17,015 nucleotides of DNA from Candidatus Bathycorpusculum fermentans (GCA_009787175.1 WRGM01000152.1:1-17015); one strand, 5' to 3'; shown: positions 7,025-13,700, counted from the stretch's first letter. The notes: a model not told the origin generated them from the sequence alone. Program-made: numbers and translations.

Positions 7025-7768
7025 ATGGGAAAACGAATTCGTGTACAACGGCGTGGACGCGGCGGGCAAAACTTCCGCGCTTCAACTCACAAACGTGTTG
7101 CGCCAGCAAAATATCCATACGTAAAGTCGCCAAAAGAAGTTTACGATTTAACTATTACCGGAACAATTAACGAACTAGTCCATGATCCTGGTCGTGGCTC
7201 ACCGCTTTCACAAATTACACTTGAAAACGGATTAAGTTATTACAGTATTGTCCCAGAAGGCGTATCTGTAGGTCAACAGATCAGCCTAGGTGGGAATGCC
7301 GCTGTCGAAATTGGTAACATTATGCCTCTTGGAAAAATCACTGAAGGTACTCTAGTTTGCGATCTCGAACTACGACCAGGTGACGGTGGCAAAATGGCGC
7401 GGTCATCAGGTGCTTATGCAACTGTTGTTGGTCACACACCACAAGGTACTATGATTCGCTTACCATCAGGTCGTACCCGATATATTGACGACTTTTGCAT
7501 GGCAACAATCGGTGTGGTAGCTGCCTCTGGTAGAATGGAAAAGCCTTTCCTTAAAGCGGGTGAGAAATTCCATTTAATGAGGGCTAAGGGTCATAAGTAT
7601 CCAAGGACAGGTGGTCGTAAAATGGTTCCTGCTGTTCACCCATTTGGTAGCAGTAAGCGTAGTGCTCGTAGGACAACGACAACTTCACATGGTGCACCTC
7701 CAGGACAGAAAGTTGGTTTAATCGCTGCAAGAGGACCTGGACAGAAAAAGAAACGAGCATTAAGATAA
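7025..7768 (+). CDS. rpl2: Large-subunit ribosomal protein L2 (uL2)
   Basis: uL2 is a core 50S protein needed for subunit joining and for a functional peptidyl-transferase centre. The 247 residues include the N-terminal MGKRIRVQRRGRGGQNFRAS, the KYP-x-VKSP segment, ELRPGDGGKMARSSGAYA and APPGQKVGLIAARGPGQKKK, all typical of archaeal L2. The conserved histidine appears in PAVHPFG at about residue 205. The stretch after it is unusual: the near-universal GGG is GSS, and the RHQ-type sequence that normally follows is KRSARRTTTT. The gene is 23 bases after L23 and 20 bases before S19, consistent with one transcript. Confidence 0.97.
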   Translation: MGKRIRVQRRGRGGQNFRASTHKRVAPAKYPYVKSPKEVYDLTITGTINELVHDPGRGSPLSQITLENGLSYYSIVPEGVSVGQQISLGGNAAVEIGNIMPLGKITEGTLVCDLELRPGDGGKMARSSGAYATVVGHTPQGTMIRLPSGRTRYIDDFCMATIGVVAASGRMEKPFLKAGEKFHLMRAKGHKYPRTGGRKMVPAVHPFGSSKRSARRTTTTSHGAPPGQKVGLIAARGPGQKKKRALR

Positions 7769-7788
7769 AAATATAGGATAAATGAAAT

Positions 7789-8196
7789 ATGCCTCTAAAA
7801 GAATTTAGCTATCGTGGACACAGCCTTCAAAGTCTTGAAGGTATGTCTATGGATGAATTCATAAATTTGCTTCCATCAAGACAACGGAGAAGCCTACAAC
7901 GCGGATTAACCCCTGAGCAACGCGTATTACTAGAAAAACTGCGCGTTACGAAAGAGCAACAAAAACAGGGGAAAAGCACAAATCTCAAAACACATGTACG
8001 TGACTTAATCGTTCTCCCTGAAATGGTGGGTGCAAAAGTTTCGGTACATAATGGTAAAGAATTTGTTGCACTAGATATTAAGCCAGATATGATTGGTCAT
8101 TACCTTGGTGAGTTTGCTATAACCAACAAGCCGGTTAGACATGGTACTCCAGGTATCGGTGCGTCACGTTCGTCAATGTATGTGCCACTAAAATAA
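7789..8196 (+). CDS. rps19: Small-subunit ribosomal protein S19 (uS19)
   Basis: uS19 binds the head of the 30S subunit near the A-site finger. The 135 residues follow the archaeal/eukaryotic S15/S19 pattern: KEFSYRGHSLQSLEGMSMDE at the N-terminus, LPSRQRRSLQRGLTPEQR, THVRDLIVLPEMVG, then IGHYLGEFAITNKPVRHGTP and GIGASRSS near the end. The purine-rich AGGATAAATGAA precedes the ATG. This is the last gene of the operon here. In most archaea L22 and S3 follow directly, but here a T-rich terminator region and convergent genes come next. Confidence 0.97.
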   Translation: MPLKEFSYRGHSLQSLEGMSMDEFINLLPSRQRRSLQRGLTPEQRVLLEKLRVTKEQQKQGKSTNLKTHVRDLIVLPEMVGAKVSVHNGKEFVALDIKPDMIGHYLGEFAITNKPVRHGTPGIGASRSSMYVPLK

Positions 8197-8201
8197 GCAA
8201 A

Positions 8202-8252
8202 TTTTTCTTTTTTCCGTTTCTATTTTTTCTTCAGTTATGTCTGTATTTTTTC
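8202..8252 (+). terminator. Multiple oligo-T terminator after rps19
   Basis: Three T-rich runs follow the S19 stop within 55 bases: ATTTTTCTTTTTT, TATTTTTTCTT and TATTTTTTC. No GC-rich hairpin precedes them. Staggered T-runs are a common archaeal termination pattern and confirm that transcription is meant to end after S19. Confidence 0.6.
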
Positions 8253-8457
8253 TGTGTTGTATGGATAGTGTATAGCCAGTGCTTTTGTTTCCTTTTACGC
8301 TTAAAATGTTTTATGGCAAACACATATTTGCATATAACTAAGTGATTTCTAAAAAAAAGAACTGTTTTACTCACTTTTTCTCTGATGTTATGCCTCGAGA
8401 CGAATGATATCTTTCATATTTTATCTAATTTTTTGTTAAATCTCTTATTTGTAGGTT
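8253..8457. other. AT-rich convergent intergenic DNA
   Basis: This forms the middle of a 286-base gap between the convergent rps19 and the unidentified minus-strand gene. It holds a small imperfect stem (GCAAA/TTTGC near 8318-8332) and an A8 run at 8351-8358 that would give a U8 in a minus-strand transcript. I see no coding potential, tRNA, L22 remnant or repeat family member. Confidence 0.5.
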
Positions 8458-8464
8458 AAAAAAA
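8458..8464 (-). terminator. Oligo-T terminator for the minus-strand S27ae gene group
   Basis: Seven A residues on the plus strand, about 20 bases past the stop at 8483, give a U7 run in the minus-strand RNA. A second run at 8351-8358 could act as backup. The call is based on composition and position. Confidence 0.45.
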
Positions 8465-8482
8465 GGGTGTTGTTATGGGGAT

Positions 8483-8914
8483 TTAGAGGCTGTAATCTCT
8501 GCCGTGTGCCTTTATATTTGGTGGTTTTGTGCCTGCTTCAGGAATTTGTGGTAATGGAATGGGTGGTGGAATATTTAGTATGCGTGAGATTATTACTGAT
8601 TCGACAAAGACTACGTTTGATATTGATTGGATGATTATTTGTGCGGGCGGTTTTTTTTGTTCGAAATCTTTGATGATTTTGTCTACTTCACTTTTTTCGC
8701 CACTTACATATGCGTTGCCTTTAATGCCTATCTGGGCAATGGATGGATTATATGCTATTGAGAGCACATATGGGACTTCAAGTGTTTCATCTTGTTTTTT
8801 TTCCATACCTACCACATTGATGTTAGTGTTAATTTGAATTGGAGGCATTGGTTTGCGAATGTCCCAGTAGCGTTCTGATGAAATGTTTGATATAAACACG
8901 TTTACTCTAAGCAT
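8483..8914 (-). CDS. Uncharacterised beta-rich protein with proline-rich tail
   Basis: The 143-residue protein has no signal peptide or membrane helix. From about residue 25 to 112 it shows alternating hydrophobic strands: QINTNINVVG, VPYVLSIAYNPSIAQIGIKG, NAYVSG, and a helix SEVDKIIKDFEQKK before QIIIQSISNVVFVESVIISR. The arrangement recalls the SecB-like chaperone fold, but that is a pattern impression only. A proline-rich tail (IPPPIPLPQIPEAGTKPP, about 115-132) follows. The gene is 58 bases after S27ae on the same strand and probably ends that transcript, at a place where some archaea encode Kae1/Bud32. No catalytic residues stand out. A structural or binding role linked to translation or nascent chains is possible but unproven. 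Confidence 0.75.
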   Translation of the reverse strand: MLRVNVFISNISSERYWDIRKPMPPIQINTNINVVGMEKKQDETLEVPYVLSIAYNPSIAQIGIKGNAYVSGEKSEVDKIIKDFEQKKPPAQIIIQSISNVVFVESVIISRILNIPPPIPLPQIPEAGTKPPNIKAHGRDYSL

Positions 8915-8972
8915 GATGGATCAAAAAATAAGTAGTGCAGTTGAAAGATTTAAAACTGCTTGTTGAAAAAAA

Positions 8973-9188
8973 TTATTTTTGTCTGTAGCGTGTAAAACCG
9001 CAATGACCGCATGTGTATCTAGACTCATGGTCTGCCATGAAATAGCCTGGACCGCAGCGTTCGCATGTTGGTCGTGAGCGGGTGACTTTGTCGTTTTCAA
9101 CTTTGTATAGGATGCTAACGCCGCCTATTTTCTTTTTTGCTTTTTCTTTTGGTTTATTTTCTGTTTTTGTGTTTGCTGGTTTTGGCAT
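8973..9188 (-). CDS. rps27ae: Small-subunit ribosomal protein S27ae (eS31)
   Basis: This zinc-ribbon protein of the archaeal/eukaryotic 30S/40S subunit is made in many eukaryotes as a ubiquitin fusion. Here it is the stand-alone archaeal form of 71 residues. A lysine-rich N-terminal extension (about 1-20) precedes the core. The zinc ligands are Cys42-x2-Cys45 and Cys60-x2-Cys63, in TCERCGPGYFMADHESRYTC and GHCGFTRY. The ATG shares one base with the TAA of S24e, indicating translational coupling. The S24e-S27ae pairing is a conserved archaeal arrangement. Confidence 0.96.
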   Translation of the reverse strand: MPKPANTKTENKPKEKAKKKIGGVSILYKVENDKVTRSRPTCERCGPGYFMADHESRYTCGHCGFTRYRQK

Positions 9189-9496
9189 TATGCTTGTGCC
9201 TCTTCTTTAGTTTTTTCAGGGTTGTTTCTTTTTTTGATGTACCCTGGTTCTACAATTTGAGCTTGTTCGACACTTTGATAGACATTAGCAACACCATTGG
9301 TAATGTTTGTTCCAGTTAATGTTTCCATGTGTTTAATATAGACAACGCTCTCTTTAACTTGTACTGCGTTAGCAATTGCTCTTTTAGTATCAAGTCTATT
9401 TGGTGCCTTTTCTTTTGGACATTGTGTAATTGTGAAGCCTACCTCTTTACGTTTGAGAAGTGGGTTTTCTTTGGTTGACACGATTTTAATTTCCAT
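9188..9496 (-). CDS. rps24e: Small-subunit ribosomal protein S24e (eS24)
   Basis: eS24 is an archaeal/eukaryotic-specific small-subunit protein. The 102 residues start MEIKIVSTKENPLLKRKEVG and continue with CPKEKAPNRLDTKRAIANAV and VVYIKHMETLTGTNITNGVA, matching the family's KEV-F-I / P-R-I-A / G-A-Y order. The C-terminus is a charged lysine- and glutamate-rich tail. It lies between the dephospho-CoA kinase gene (46-base gap upstream) and S27ae, with which it overlaps by one base. Confidence 0.95.
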   Translation of the reverse strand: MEIKIVSTKENPLLKRKEVGFTITQCPKEKAPNRLDTKRAIANAVQVKESVVYIKHMETLTGTNITNGVANVYQSVEQAQIVEPGYIKKRNNPEKTKEEAQA

Positions 9497-9542
9497 GGAT
9501 ATTCACTTGATTCAAATTGAGTTCTTACAGTATTCTTCTTAT

Positions 9543-10067
9543 TTAGCTTTTCGAACGTTTTTTCATCTCTTTCAGGAATTTAGAGACTTCTGTTTTTTTT
9601 TCAGGTGAAACTTTAACTAAAACTATGCCTTCGTATGGCTGCCCATATACTACCACAGAGTTTTCTGGCGCATATAATACAGCAATAAGTGTGAGCAGAT
9701 CTTCCTCGCCATCTACAACTATGCGCGTTTGTTCGCTGTTTTTTAGAGATTCTCTTATTGCTTCCACAGCTTCCTCAGTTATAGTTCCCTGTGGATTTTT
9801 TACTCTAACAACATTTGAAGTGTTAATAGACGACTGAACTTTGTTACGCATACTTTGATTATCTATAATAACCAAATCAGGAGGTATATTGTAGTCCTGC
9901 AAATTTTTTGACACTACATCCCCCACGGAGATGATTTTTGGCGGTTTTTGCTTTTTAACTTCTTGCATTTTTGCCATTGTCTGGTCAAATGTACCTTTAA
10001 CTAAAATGCCAAATGGTTCTCTAAACTTTACTCTAAGTTCAGGTGTAATAGTATAAATGACTGACAT
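9543..10067 (-). CDS. GTP-dependent dephospho-CoA kinase (DUF359 family)
   Basis: This family catalyses the last step of CoA synthesis in archaea, phosphorylating dephospho-CoA with GTP. It is unrelated to bacterial CoaE. The 174-residue protein carries the family motifs in order: ISVGDVVSKNL (46-56), PPDLVIIDNQSMR (62-74), VRVKNPQGTITEEA (87-100), the probable catalytic/metal segment VVDGEEDLLTL (117-127) and VVYGQPYEGIVLV (139-151). It sits between spt4 and rps24e, a position conserved in many archaea. A 63-base AT-rich gap separates it from spt4 and includes TTTAATAA on the minus strand, which might be an internal promoter. The function is by homology to the characterised Thermococcus enzyme family. 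Confidence 0.92.
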   Translation of the reverse strand: MSVIYTITPELRVKFREPFGILVKGTFDQTMAKMQEVKKQKPPKIISVGDVVSKNLQDYNIPPDLVIIDNQSMRNKVQSSINTSNVVRVKNPQGTITEEAVEAIRESLKNSEQTRIVVDGEEDLLTLIAVLYAPENSVVVYGQPYEGIVLVKVSPEKKTEVSKFLKEMKKRSKS

Positions 10068-10130
10068 AGTTAAAGAGCCTTCTTTGTTAAAAAAATTGAA
10101 AAAAAGTTATTAAATGCTATCGATAGGCTT

Positions 10131-10316
10131 TTAGCGGACTTTTAAGACGTATCGACCTTTGTCTTTAGCGTCCATAGCTTTTGCGATTGCTGAATTTTCT
10201 ACATCAAATAGAACTACCAGTCCGCCGTAATCTTCGCTTAAGCTGCGGCTTTTGCATTTTGGGCATGTGTGCTCTCTAGTTAGAAAATGGCAGTTTGAAC
10301 ATGCTTTTTCACTCAT
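10131..10316 (-). CDS. spt4: Transcription elongation factor Spt4 (RpoE'')
   Basis: Spt4 forms a heterodimer with Spt5 (NusG-like), clamps RNA polymerase and aids processivity. From the ATG at 10316 the protein is 61 residues. It has a zinc ribbon with Cys6, Cys9, Cys18 and Cys21, followed by the SEDYGGLVVLFDVENSAIAK segment that forms the Spt5 interface. A longer reading from 10397 would add 27 residues embedded in the rpoE' frame region and is unlikely. The ATG overlaps the rpoE' stop by four bases (ATGA). The strong GGAGGAG ribosome-binding site lies inside the rpoE' tail, so translation is probably coupled. Confidence 0.95.
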   Translation of the reverse strand: MSEKACSNCHFLTREHTCPKCKSRSLSEDYGGLVVLFDVENSAIAKAMDAKDKGRYVLKVR

Positions 10317-10915
10317 TGTTTCTTCTCCTCCGTCTTCTTTTCCTCTGTAGTAGTGGTGGTGTCTGATGGAATTAGTCCTTGATCCATTTGTAGCCATTCT
10401 AATTTGCCAAGGAATGGTTGTCTTGCGGTTACACCGATTTTACCTGAGCTGCCTGCTCTGCCAAGTGAGACTGCTGTAATGCGTACGCGGACTTTGTCTC
10501 CTGTGACGAGTCTGCGTTTTGATTCTTTTCCTAGAAGTACTCCTTGTTTTTCATCGTATGAGATGAAGTCATCCATGAGTTGTGAGACGTGTAATAATGC
10601 GTCAATTGGGCCAATTCTTATAAATGCTCCAAAGTCAGCGATTTCGATGACGTCTCCTTCAACTATTTCTTGGATTACTGGGTAAAATGTTAGTATCGAA
10701 AAAGTTACTTTATGAAATGTTGCGCCATCGCCTGGAATGATTTTGCCTATAGGACTTACTTGTATGCCTGTTACGGTTATAACATAACCTAATTCTTCAT
10801 CCACGACTCCTTCGTACTTATGTTTCACTTGTTCGCGTCCAACCTTCTCAAGTGGTTTTCCGAAGGTCTCTGGTGGAATACGTATAGTGTCTTGAAGAGT
10901 AATTAATTTAAACAT
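10313..10915 (-). CDS. rpoE1: DNA-directed RNA polymerase subunit E' (Rpo7, Rpb7 homologue)
   Basis: Rpo7 pairs with Rpo4 to form the polymerase stalk, which binds nascent RNA and helps promoter opening. The 200 residues comprise the N-terminal RNP-like domain (about 1-80, beginning MFKLITLQDTIRIPPETFG) and an S1/OB domain (about 82-165, with EIVEGDVIEIADFGAFIRIG and ALLHVSQLMDD). A low-complexity tail (about 184-200) of Thr, Glu and Lys follows. That tail overlaps the ribosome-binding site of spt4. The gene starts directly after the PIN-protein stop and overlaps spt4 by four bases. The PIN-rpoE'-spt4 order is conserved in archaea. Confidence 0.96.
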   Translation of the reverse strand: MFKLITLQDTIRIPPETFGKPLEKVGREQVKHKYEGVVDEELGYVITVTGIQVSPIGKIIPGDGATFHKVTFSILTFYPVIQEIVEGDVIEIADFGAFIRIGPIDALLHVSQLMDDFISYDEKQGVLLGKESKRRLVTGDKVRVRITAVSLGRAGSSGKIGVTARQPFLGKLEWLQMDQGLIPSDTTTTTEEKKTEEKKQ

Positions 10916-11335
10916 CTACGATATCAATCCGTCAATCTCTAAACGAGATTTTTGTCTCACATAAATCACTGGCAGACTTATATCTCTTAGCCTCTTCCTT
11001 AATTGACTATCATTGGTAAAAACTGGTGAATTCCATTTTTTTGCTACTTCAACTATTGCGTCATCGGTTGTAAGCCTATCTGAAACTGTAACTGGAACCA
11101 TTTTACACTTTTCAGACAGTTTAAGTGCAAAATTTGCTTGTTGACGCAATTTATAGCTGCTTTTATTTGCGAGAATTTCAAGTTCAGATTTAACCGGAGA
11201 AATTACAATAAACTCTACATTTCGATTCAATAGTCGACGAATCTCTTCAAATATATCTATTCTTAACTCTAAGGGTGTAAATAATGCGTTCGAATCCAAG
11301 ATTATTTTCAGAGGCTGAGCTAATATTTTTGACAT
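10916..11335 (-). CDS. PIN-domain ribonuclease, Utp24/Fcf1-like
   Basis: PIN domains are metal-dependent RNases. The archaeal proteins encoded beside aIF2-gamma and rpoE' resemble eukaryotic Utp24/Fcf1, which cuts pre-rRNA. The 139 residues contain the acidic set expected for catalysis: Asp14 in IILDSNALF, Glu51 in SPVKSELEIL, Asp91/Asp92 in LTTDDAI and Asp109 in VFTNDSQLRKRL. The ordering of these and the PLELRIDIFEEIRRLL segment fit the archaeal rRNA-processing group better than a VapC toxin. No small antitoxin gene accompanies it. Its stop abuts the rpoE' start with no gap, so it heads the polymerase transcript. A role in rRNA processing is inferred from family and context. Confidence 0.87.
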   Translation of the reverse strand: MSKILAQPLKIILDSNALFTPLELRIDIFEEIRRLLNRNVEFIVISPVKSELEILANKSSYKLRQQANFALKLSEKCKMVPVTVSDRLTTDDAIVEVAKKWNSPVFTNDSQLRKRLRDISLPVIYVRQKSRLEIDGLIS

Positions 11336-11376
11336 TTAAGCGCCTACTTTTCTTTTCTGTTTTCCTTTAACAAACT

Positions 11377-11399
11377 TAATTATAACCTTACTTTAAATA
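11377..11399. promoter_or_regulatory. Shared divergent promoter, Nudix gene / PIN-rpoE' operon
   Basis: CTTTAAATA at 11391-11399 contains the self-complementary TTTAAA. Read on the plus strand it would start transcription at about 11421, almost exactly at the Nudix start. Read on the minus strand, TTTAAA or the nearby TTATAATTAA (11376-11385) would start the PIN operon 20-35 bases before its ATG at 11335. The only gap between the two genes is 85-90 bases, so the promoters must overlap. Confidence 0.5.
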
Positions 11400-11423
11400 C
11401 TTCTCAAATCAACTTGTTTATTG

Positions 11424-11858
11424 ATGATACTTATGCTTAGCGAAAAATCTTGTGGCGCAATTATTTATCTAAAGAACGGCTCTGAACGCCTCTATTTGTT
11501 ACTCAAATATACGTCTGGTCACTGGGATTTTGTTAAGGGCAATATTGAAACTGACGAAGCCGAAAAGGAAACTGTTGTACGAGAATTACGCGAAGAAACC
11601 GGAATAATTGACGCCTCATTTGTAGGTAATTTTAGAGAAAAAATTGAATATTTTTACCGGCGCAGACAAGGTGAGGATGTACATAAAGAAGTGTTTTTTT
11701 ATATTATGAAAACCTGTACTGAAAATATTACCTTATCCTTTGAACATGTAGATTCAATATGGCTTAACTATACTCAAGCAATAGAAAAATTAACATTCAA
11801 AAACGCGAAAGATCTGCTAAAGAAGGCTAACCTGTTCTTAAATAAATTAGAAAAATAG
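11424..11858 (+). CDS. Nudix hydrolase, Ap4A-hydrolase type
   Basis: Nudix enzymes cleave nucleoside diphosphate-X compounds. The HWDFVKGNIETDE context resembles the diadenosine tetraphosphate (Ap4A) hydrolase branch. The full Nudix box G-x5-E-x7-R-E-x-x-E-E-x-G is present: GNIETDE, then RELREETGI, at about residues 39-61 of 144. Three starts are possible: TTG 11421, ATG 11424 and ATG 11433. A TATA-like box at 11391-11399 points to leaderless initiation near 11421, so I chose 11424; 11433 would remove only three residues. The gene is on the plus strand between the minus-strand aIF2-gamma and PIN genes, interrupting an otherwise same-strand cluster. Its stop lies eight bases from the aIF2-gamma stop. 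Exact substrate is unproven. Confidence 0.92.
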   Translation: MILMLSEKSCGAIIYLKNGSERLYLLLKYTSGHWDFVKGNIETDEAEKETVVRELREETGIIDASFVGNFREKIEYFYRRRQGEDVHKEVFFYIMKTCTENITLSFEHVDSIWLNYTQAIEKLTFKNAKDLLKKANLFLNKLEK

Positions 11859-11873
11859 TTAAAAAACTATTTT
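11852..11873. terminator. Perfect palindrome spanning both convergent stop codons
   Basis: AAAATAGTT (11852-11860) and AACTATTTT (11865-11873) form a perfect 9-bp inverted repeat around a 4-base loop. The left arm contains the TAG of the Nudix gene (11856-11858). The right arm contains the aIF2-gamma TAG on the other strand (11867-11869). Each transcript would end in an A/U stem followed by U residues, so it may be a compact bidirectional terminator. Confidence 0.5.
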
Positions 11874-13129
11874 ATTAAGCCATAGCCAATTAGACGCCAG
11901 CGAGATGTAATCTTTCTGCTTATTGCAACTCTAGCGCCTGGTAAAGCGCAAATGGGTCTTGTTAACTTGACTTTTATTGTGTTTTGTTTTATGCCTATTA
12001 CTTTACCAACATTTACTGCTGCGCCAATATGTAGCAATAATTGTTCATCAGGGTTAATTCTTTCAACCTTAAGTTGCTCTTTAGTTCCGACAACTCGTTC
12101 AAGAGTAAATGTCTCTAATGTGAGCTCAGTTAGAGTTGGTGGTAATAGACCTGTTTTTCCTGCGATGCTGCCAGTTAACCCGTCAGCTTTAGAATATGCG
12201 GGATCAAGTAATGTGCCAATACCGACAAGTCCGCCACAGGTTGTTTCTTTGACTTTTTTGTTACCTGAATGCAAACTTACAATTTCACTGATTAACGGGT
12301 TATAACTAGTTTTGCCATCGCGGTCAATTGGTATGCCTGGCCGGATTTCAATTTCTTCACCAACTTTGAATTTACCCTGTGCAATAGTTCCACCGATGAT
12401 CCCTCCATCAAGATCCTCAATGCTTGTGCCTGGTTTGTTTGTGTCAAATGAACGGACAATAAACATTAACGGCTGCAGTTCAGGGTCTCTTTTAGGCGTT
12501 GGGATGATTTCTTGTATAGCCTCCAATAGAACATCAATGTTGATGTTTCTTTGTGCTGAAAGTGGTATAATAGGTGCGTTTTCTGCTACTGTTCCTTTTA
12601 CGAAGGCTTTGATTTCCTCATAACTCTTTCTTGCACGAGTTCCATCGACAATGTCAATTTTGTTCTGAACAATGATAATCTTTTTGATGCCGCTAACCTC
12701 TGCTGCTGCTAAGTGTTCTCTTGTCTGTGGTTGTGGGCAGGGTTCGTCAGCTGCAATTACTATGATCGCTCCATCCATGATGGCTGCGCCTGAGAGCATT
12801 GTTGCCATTAGGGCCTCGTGTCCTGGTGCGTCAACAAAGCTTATGCCGCGTACGAATTCTGTTTTGGTTTTGCAGTTTTCGCAGGTTGTTTTTATTGTGT
12901 ATTTTTTTGGTGTTGGGCATTTTGGGCATTTGTAAATTGGCATATCGGCATAGCCCAGTTTTATAGTGATACCCCTTTTAAGTTCTTCACTATGGCGTGA
13001 TGCCCACATGCCTGTTAGGGCTTGGACAAGTGTTGTTTTTCCGTGGTCTACGTGACCGATTGTGCCAATGTTTACTTCTGGTTGTTTTGGCATTGGTGCA
13101 GTTTTTTTTTCTTTTGTATTTTCAGCCAT
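11867..13129 (-). CDS. eif2g: Translation initiation factor aIF2 subunit gamma
   Basis: aIF2-gamma is the GTPase core of the alpha-beta-gamma complex that carries Met-tRNAi to the small subunit. The 420 residues show the G1 motif GHVDHGKTT (25-33) and switch 2 FVDAPGHE (98-105). A zinc knuckle lies between them (Cys68-x2-Cys71 and Cys83-x2-Cys86) and separates it from EF-Tu. NKID follows further on. Domain II-III segments such as SLHSGNKKVKETTCGGLVGI and GSIAGKTG are family-specific. A later start at Met13 is possible, since the first 16 residues are a lysine-rich extension. It follows S6e on the same strand across a 184-base gap with its own TATA-like box. Confidence 0.97.
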   Translation of the reverse strand: MAENTKEKKTAPMPKQPEVNIGTIGHVDHGKTTLVQALTGMWASRHSEELKRGITIKLGYADMPIYKCPKCPTPKKYTIKTTCENCKTKTEFVRGISFVDAPGHEALMATMLSGAAIMDGAIIVIAADEPCPQPQTREHLAAAEVSGIKKIIIVQNKIDIVDGTRARKSYEEIKAFVKGTVAENAPIIPLSAQRNINIDVLLEAIQEIIPTPKRDPELQPLMFIVRSFDTNKPGTSIEDLDGGIIGGTIAQGKFKVGEEIEIRPGIPIDRDGKTSYNPLISEIVSLHSGNKKVKETTCGGLVGIGTLLDPAYSKADGLTGSIAGKTGLLPPTLTELTLETFTLERVVGTKEQLKVERINPDEQLLLHIGAAVNVGKVIGIKQNTIKVKLTRPICALPGARVAISRKITSRWRLIGYGLIK

Positions 13130-13171
13130 TCACAAACGCCTTTAATTTATGAGGTGTCTATTATTCAATGC

Positions 13172-13180
13172 TTAAATTTA
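13172..13180 (-). promoter_or_regulatory. TATA-like box for aIF2-gamma
   Basis: On the minus strand the sequence reads GGTTAAATTTAAG. Initiation about 25 bases downstream would leave a leader of roughly 20 bases before the ATG at 13129. The remaining gap back to S6e is AT-rich and holds no ORF or RNA that I recognise. Confidence 0.45.
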
Positions 13181-13313
13181 ACCTTTCTATATTGATAAAA
13201 CGTTTAGAAGCGGTAAATTGCAATTTTTTTCTTAATGTTGAAATTAATTACTAAAGTTGGTATTATGCGTTGAAAAAGAGATCTGTTTGTTAAAATGTGT
13301 TGTATGTTGTTGT

Positions 13314-13700
13314 TTATGCGGTGTTTTCGGTTTTCGTTTCTGCTTTTTTGGGTGGTTGTTCAACAATTTTTAGGTTAATTTGGGCGATTTCGTCAGTAAT
13401 TGTGTTTCCGCGGACTGTTTTGCGTCTTCTTTCGCCTTCTCTTTTTGGGTGGAACCCTGCGCCTTCGCTTAAGACTACTTGTCGCCTGATTCCTCCATGG
13501 ACATCGCCTCTCATAGGTACGCCGTCTTTATCAGAGCCGCCTAAAATTTGTAGTTTAGTTGCTGGCATATCTACTATGATGCCGTCAATGGTTTCACCTA
13601 ATTTTTTTCCTATGAATGGTGTTGCACGTGCTTCTTCAACTTCTACTACTTTGCTTTTCCCGTCTGTTGGGTCAGATATGATTACTTTGAATTTTGCCAT
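13314..13700 (-). CDS. rps6e: Small-subunit ribosomal protein S6e (eS6)
   Basis: eS6 is an archaeal/eukaryotic-specific small-subunit protein. The 128 residues begin MAKFKVIISDPTDGKSKVVE and contain GKKLGETIDG, LQILGGSDKDGVPMRGDVHG and the diagnostic GAGFHPKREGERRRKTVRGN. A short alanine-, threonine- and lysine-rich tail follows. The long regulatory phosphorylated C-terminus of eukaryotic S6 is absent, as usual in archaea. GGAGAG lies upstream of the ATG. It is the first gene of the minus-strand translation cluster; rps6e next to aIF2-gamma is a known archaeal neighbourhood. Confidence 0.96.
   Translation of the reverse strand: MAKFKVIISDPTDGKSKVVEVEEARATPFIGKKLGETIDGIIVDMPATKLQILGGSDKDGVPMRGDVHGGIRRQVVLSEGAGFHPKREGERRRKTVRGNTITDEIAQINLKIVEQPPKKAETKTENTA

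Noticed and set aside
10117..10126. CTATCGATAG palindrome just after the spt4 stop
   Set aside because: The stem is only 10 bases with no loop and mismatched flanks. It cannot form a useful RNA hairpin, and no second copy was noticed.
10317..10397. 27-residue N-terminal extension of Spt4 (His/Tyr/Arg-rich)
   Set aside because: It is an out-of-frame reading of the RpoE' tail. Spt4 starts at the zinc-ribbon Met, four bases overlapping the rpoE' stop with a strong ribosome-binding site.
10916..11335. PIN protein as a VapC toxin of a toxin-antitoxin pair
   Set aside because: There is no antitoxin-like gene beside it. Its position at the head of the rpoE'-spt4 transcript fits the rRNA-processing Utp24/Fcf1-like group.
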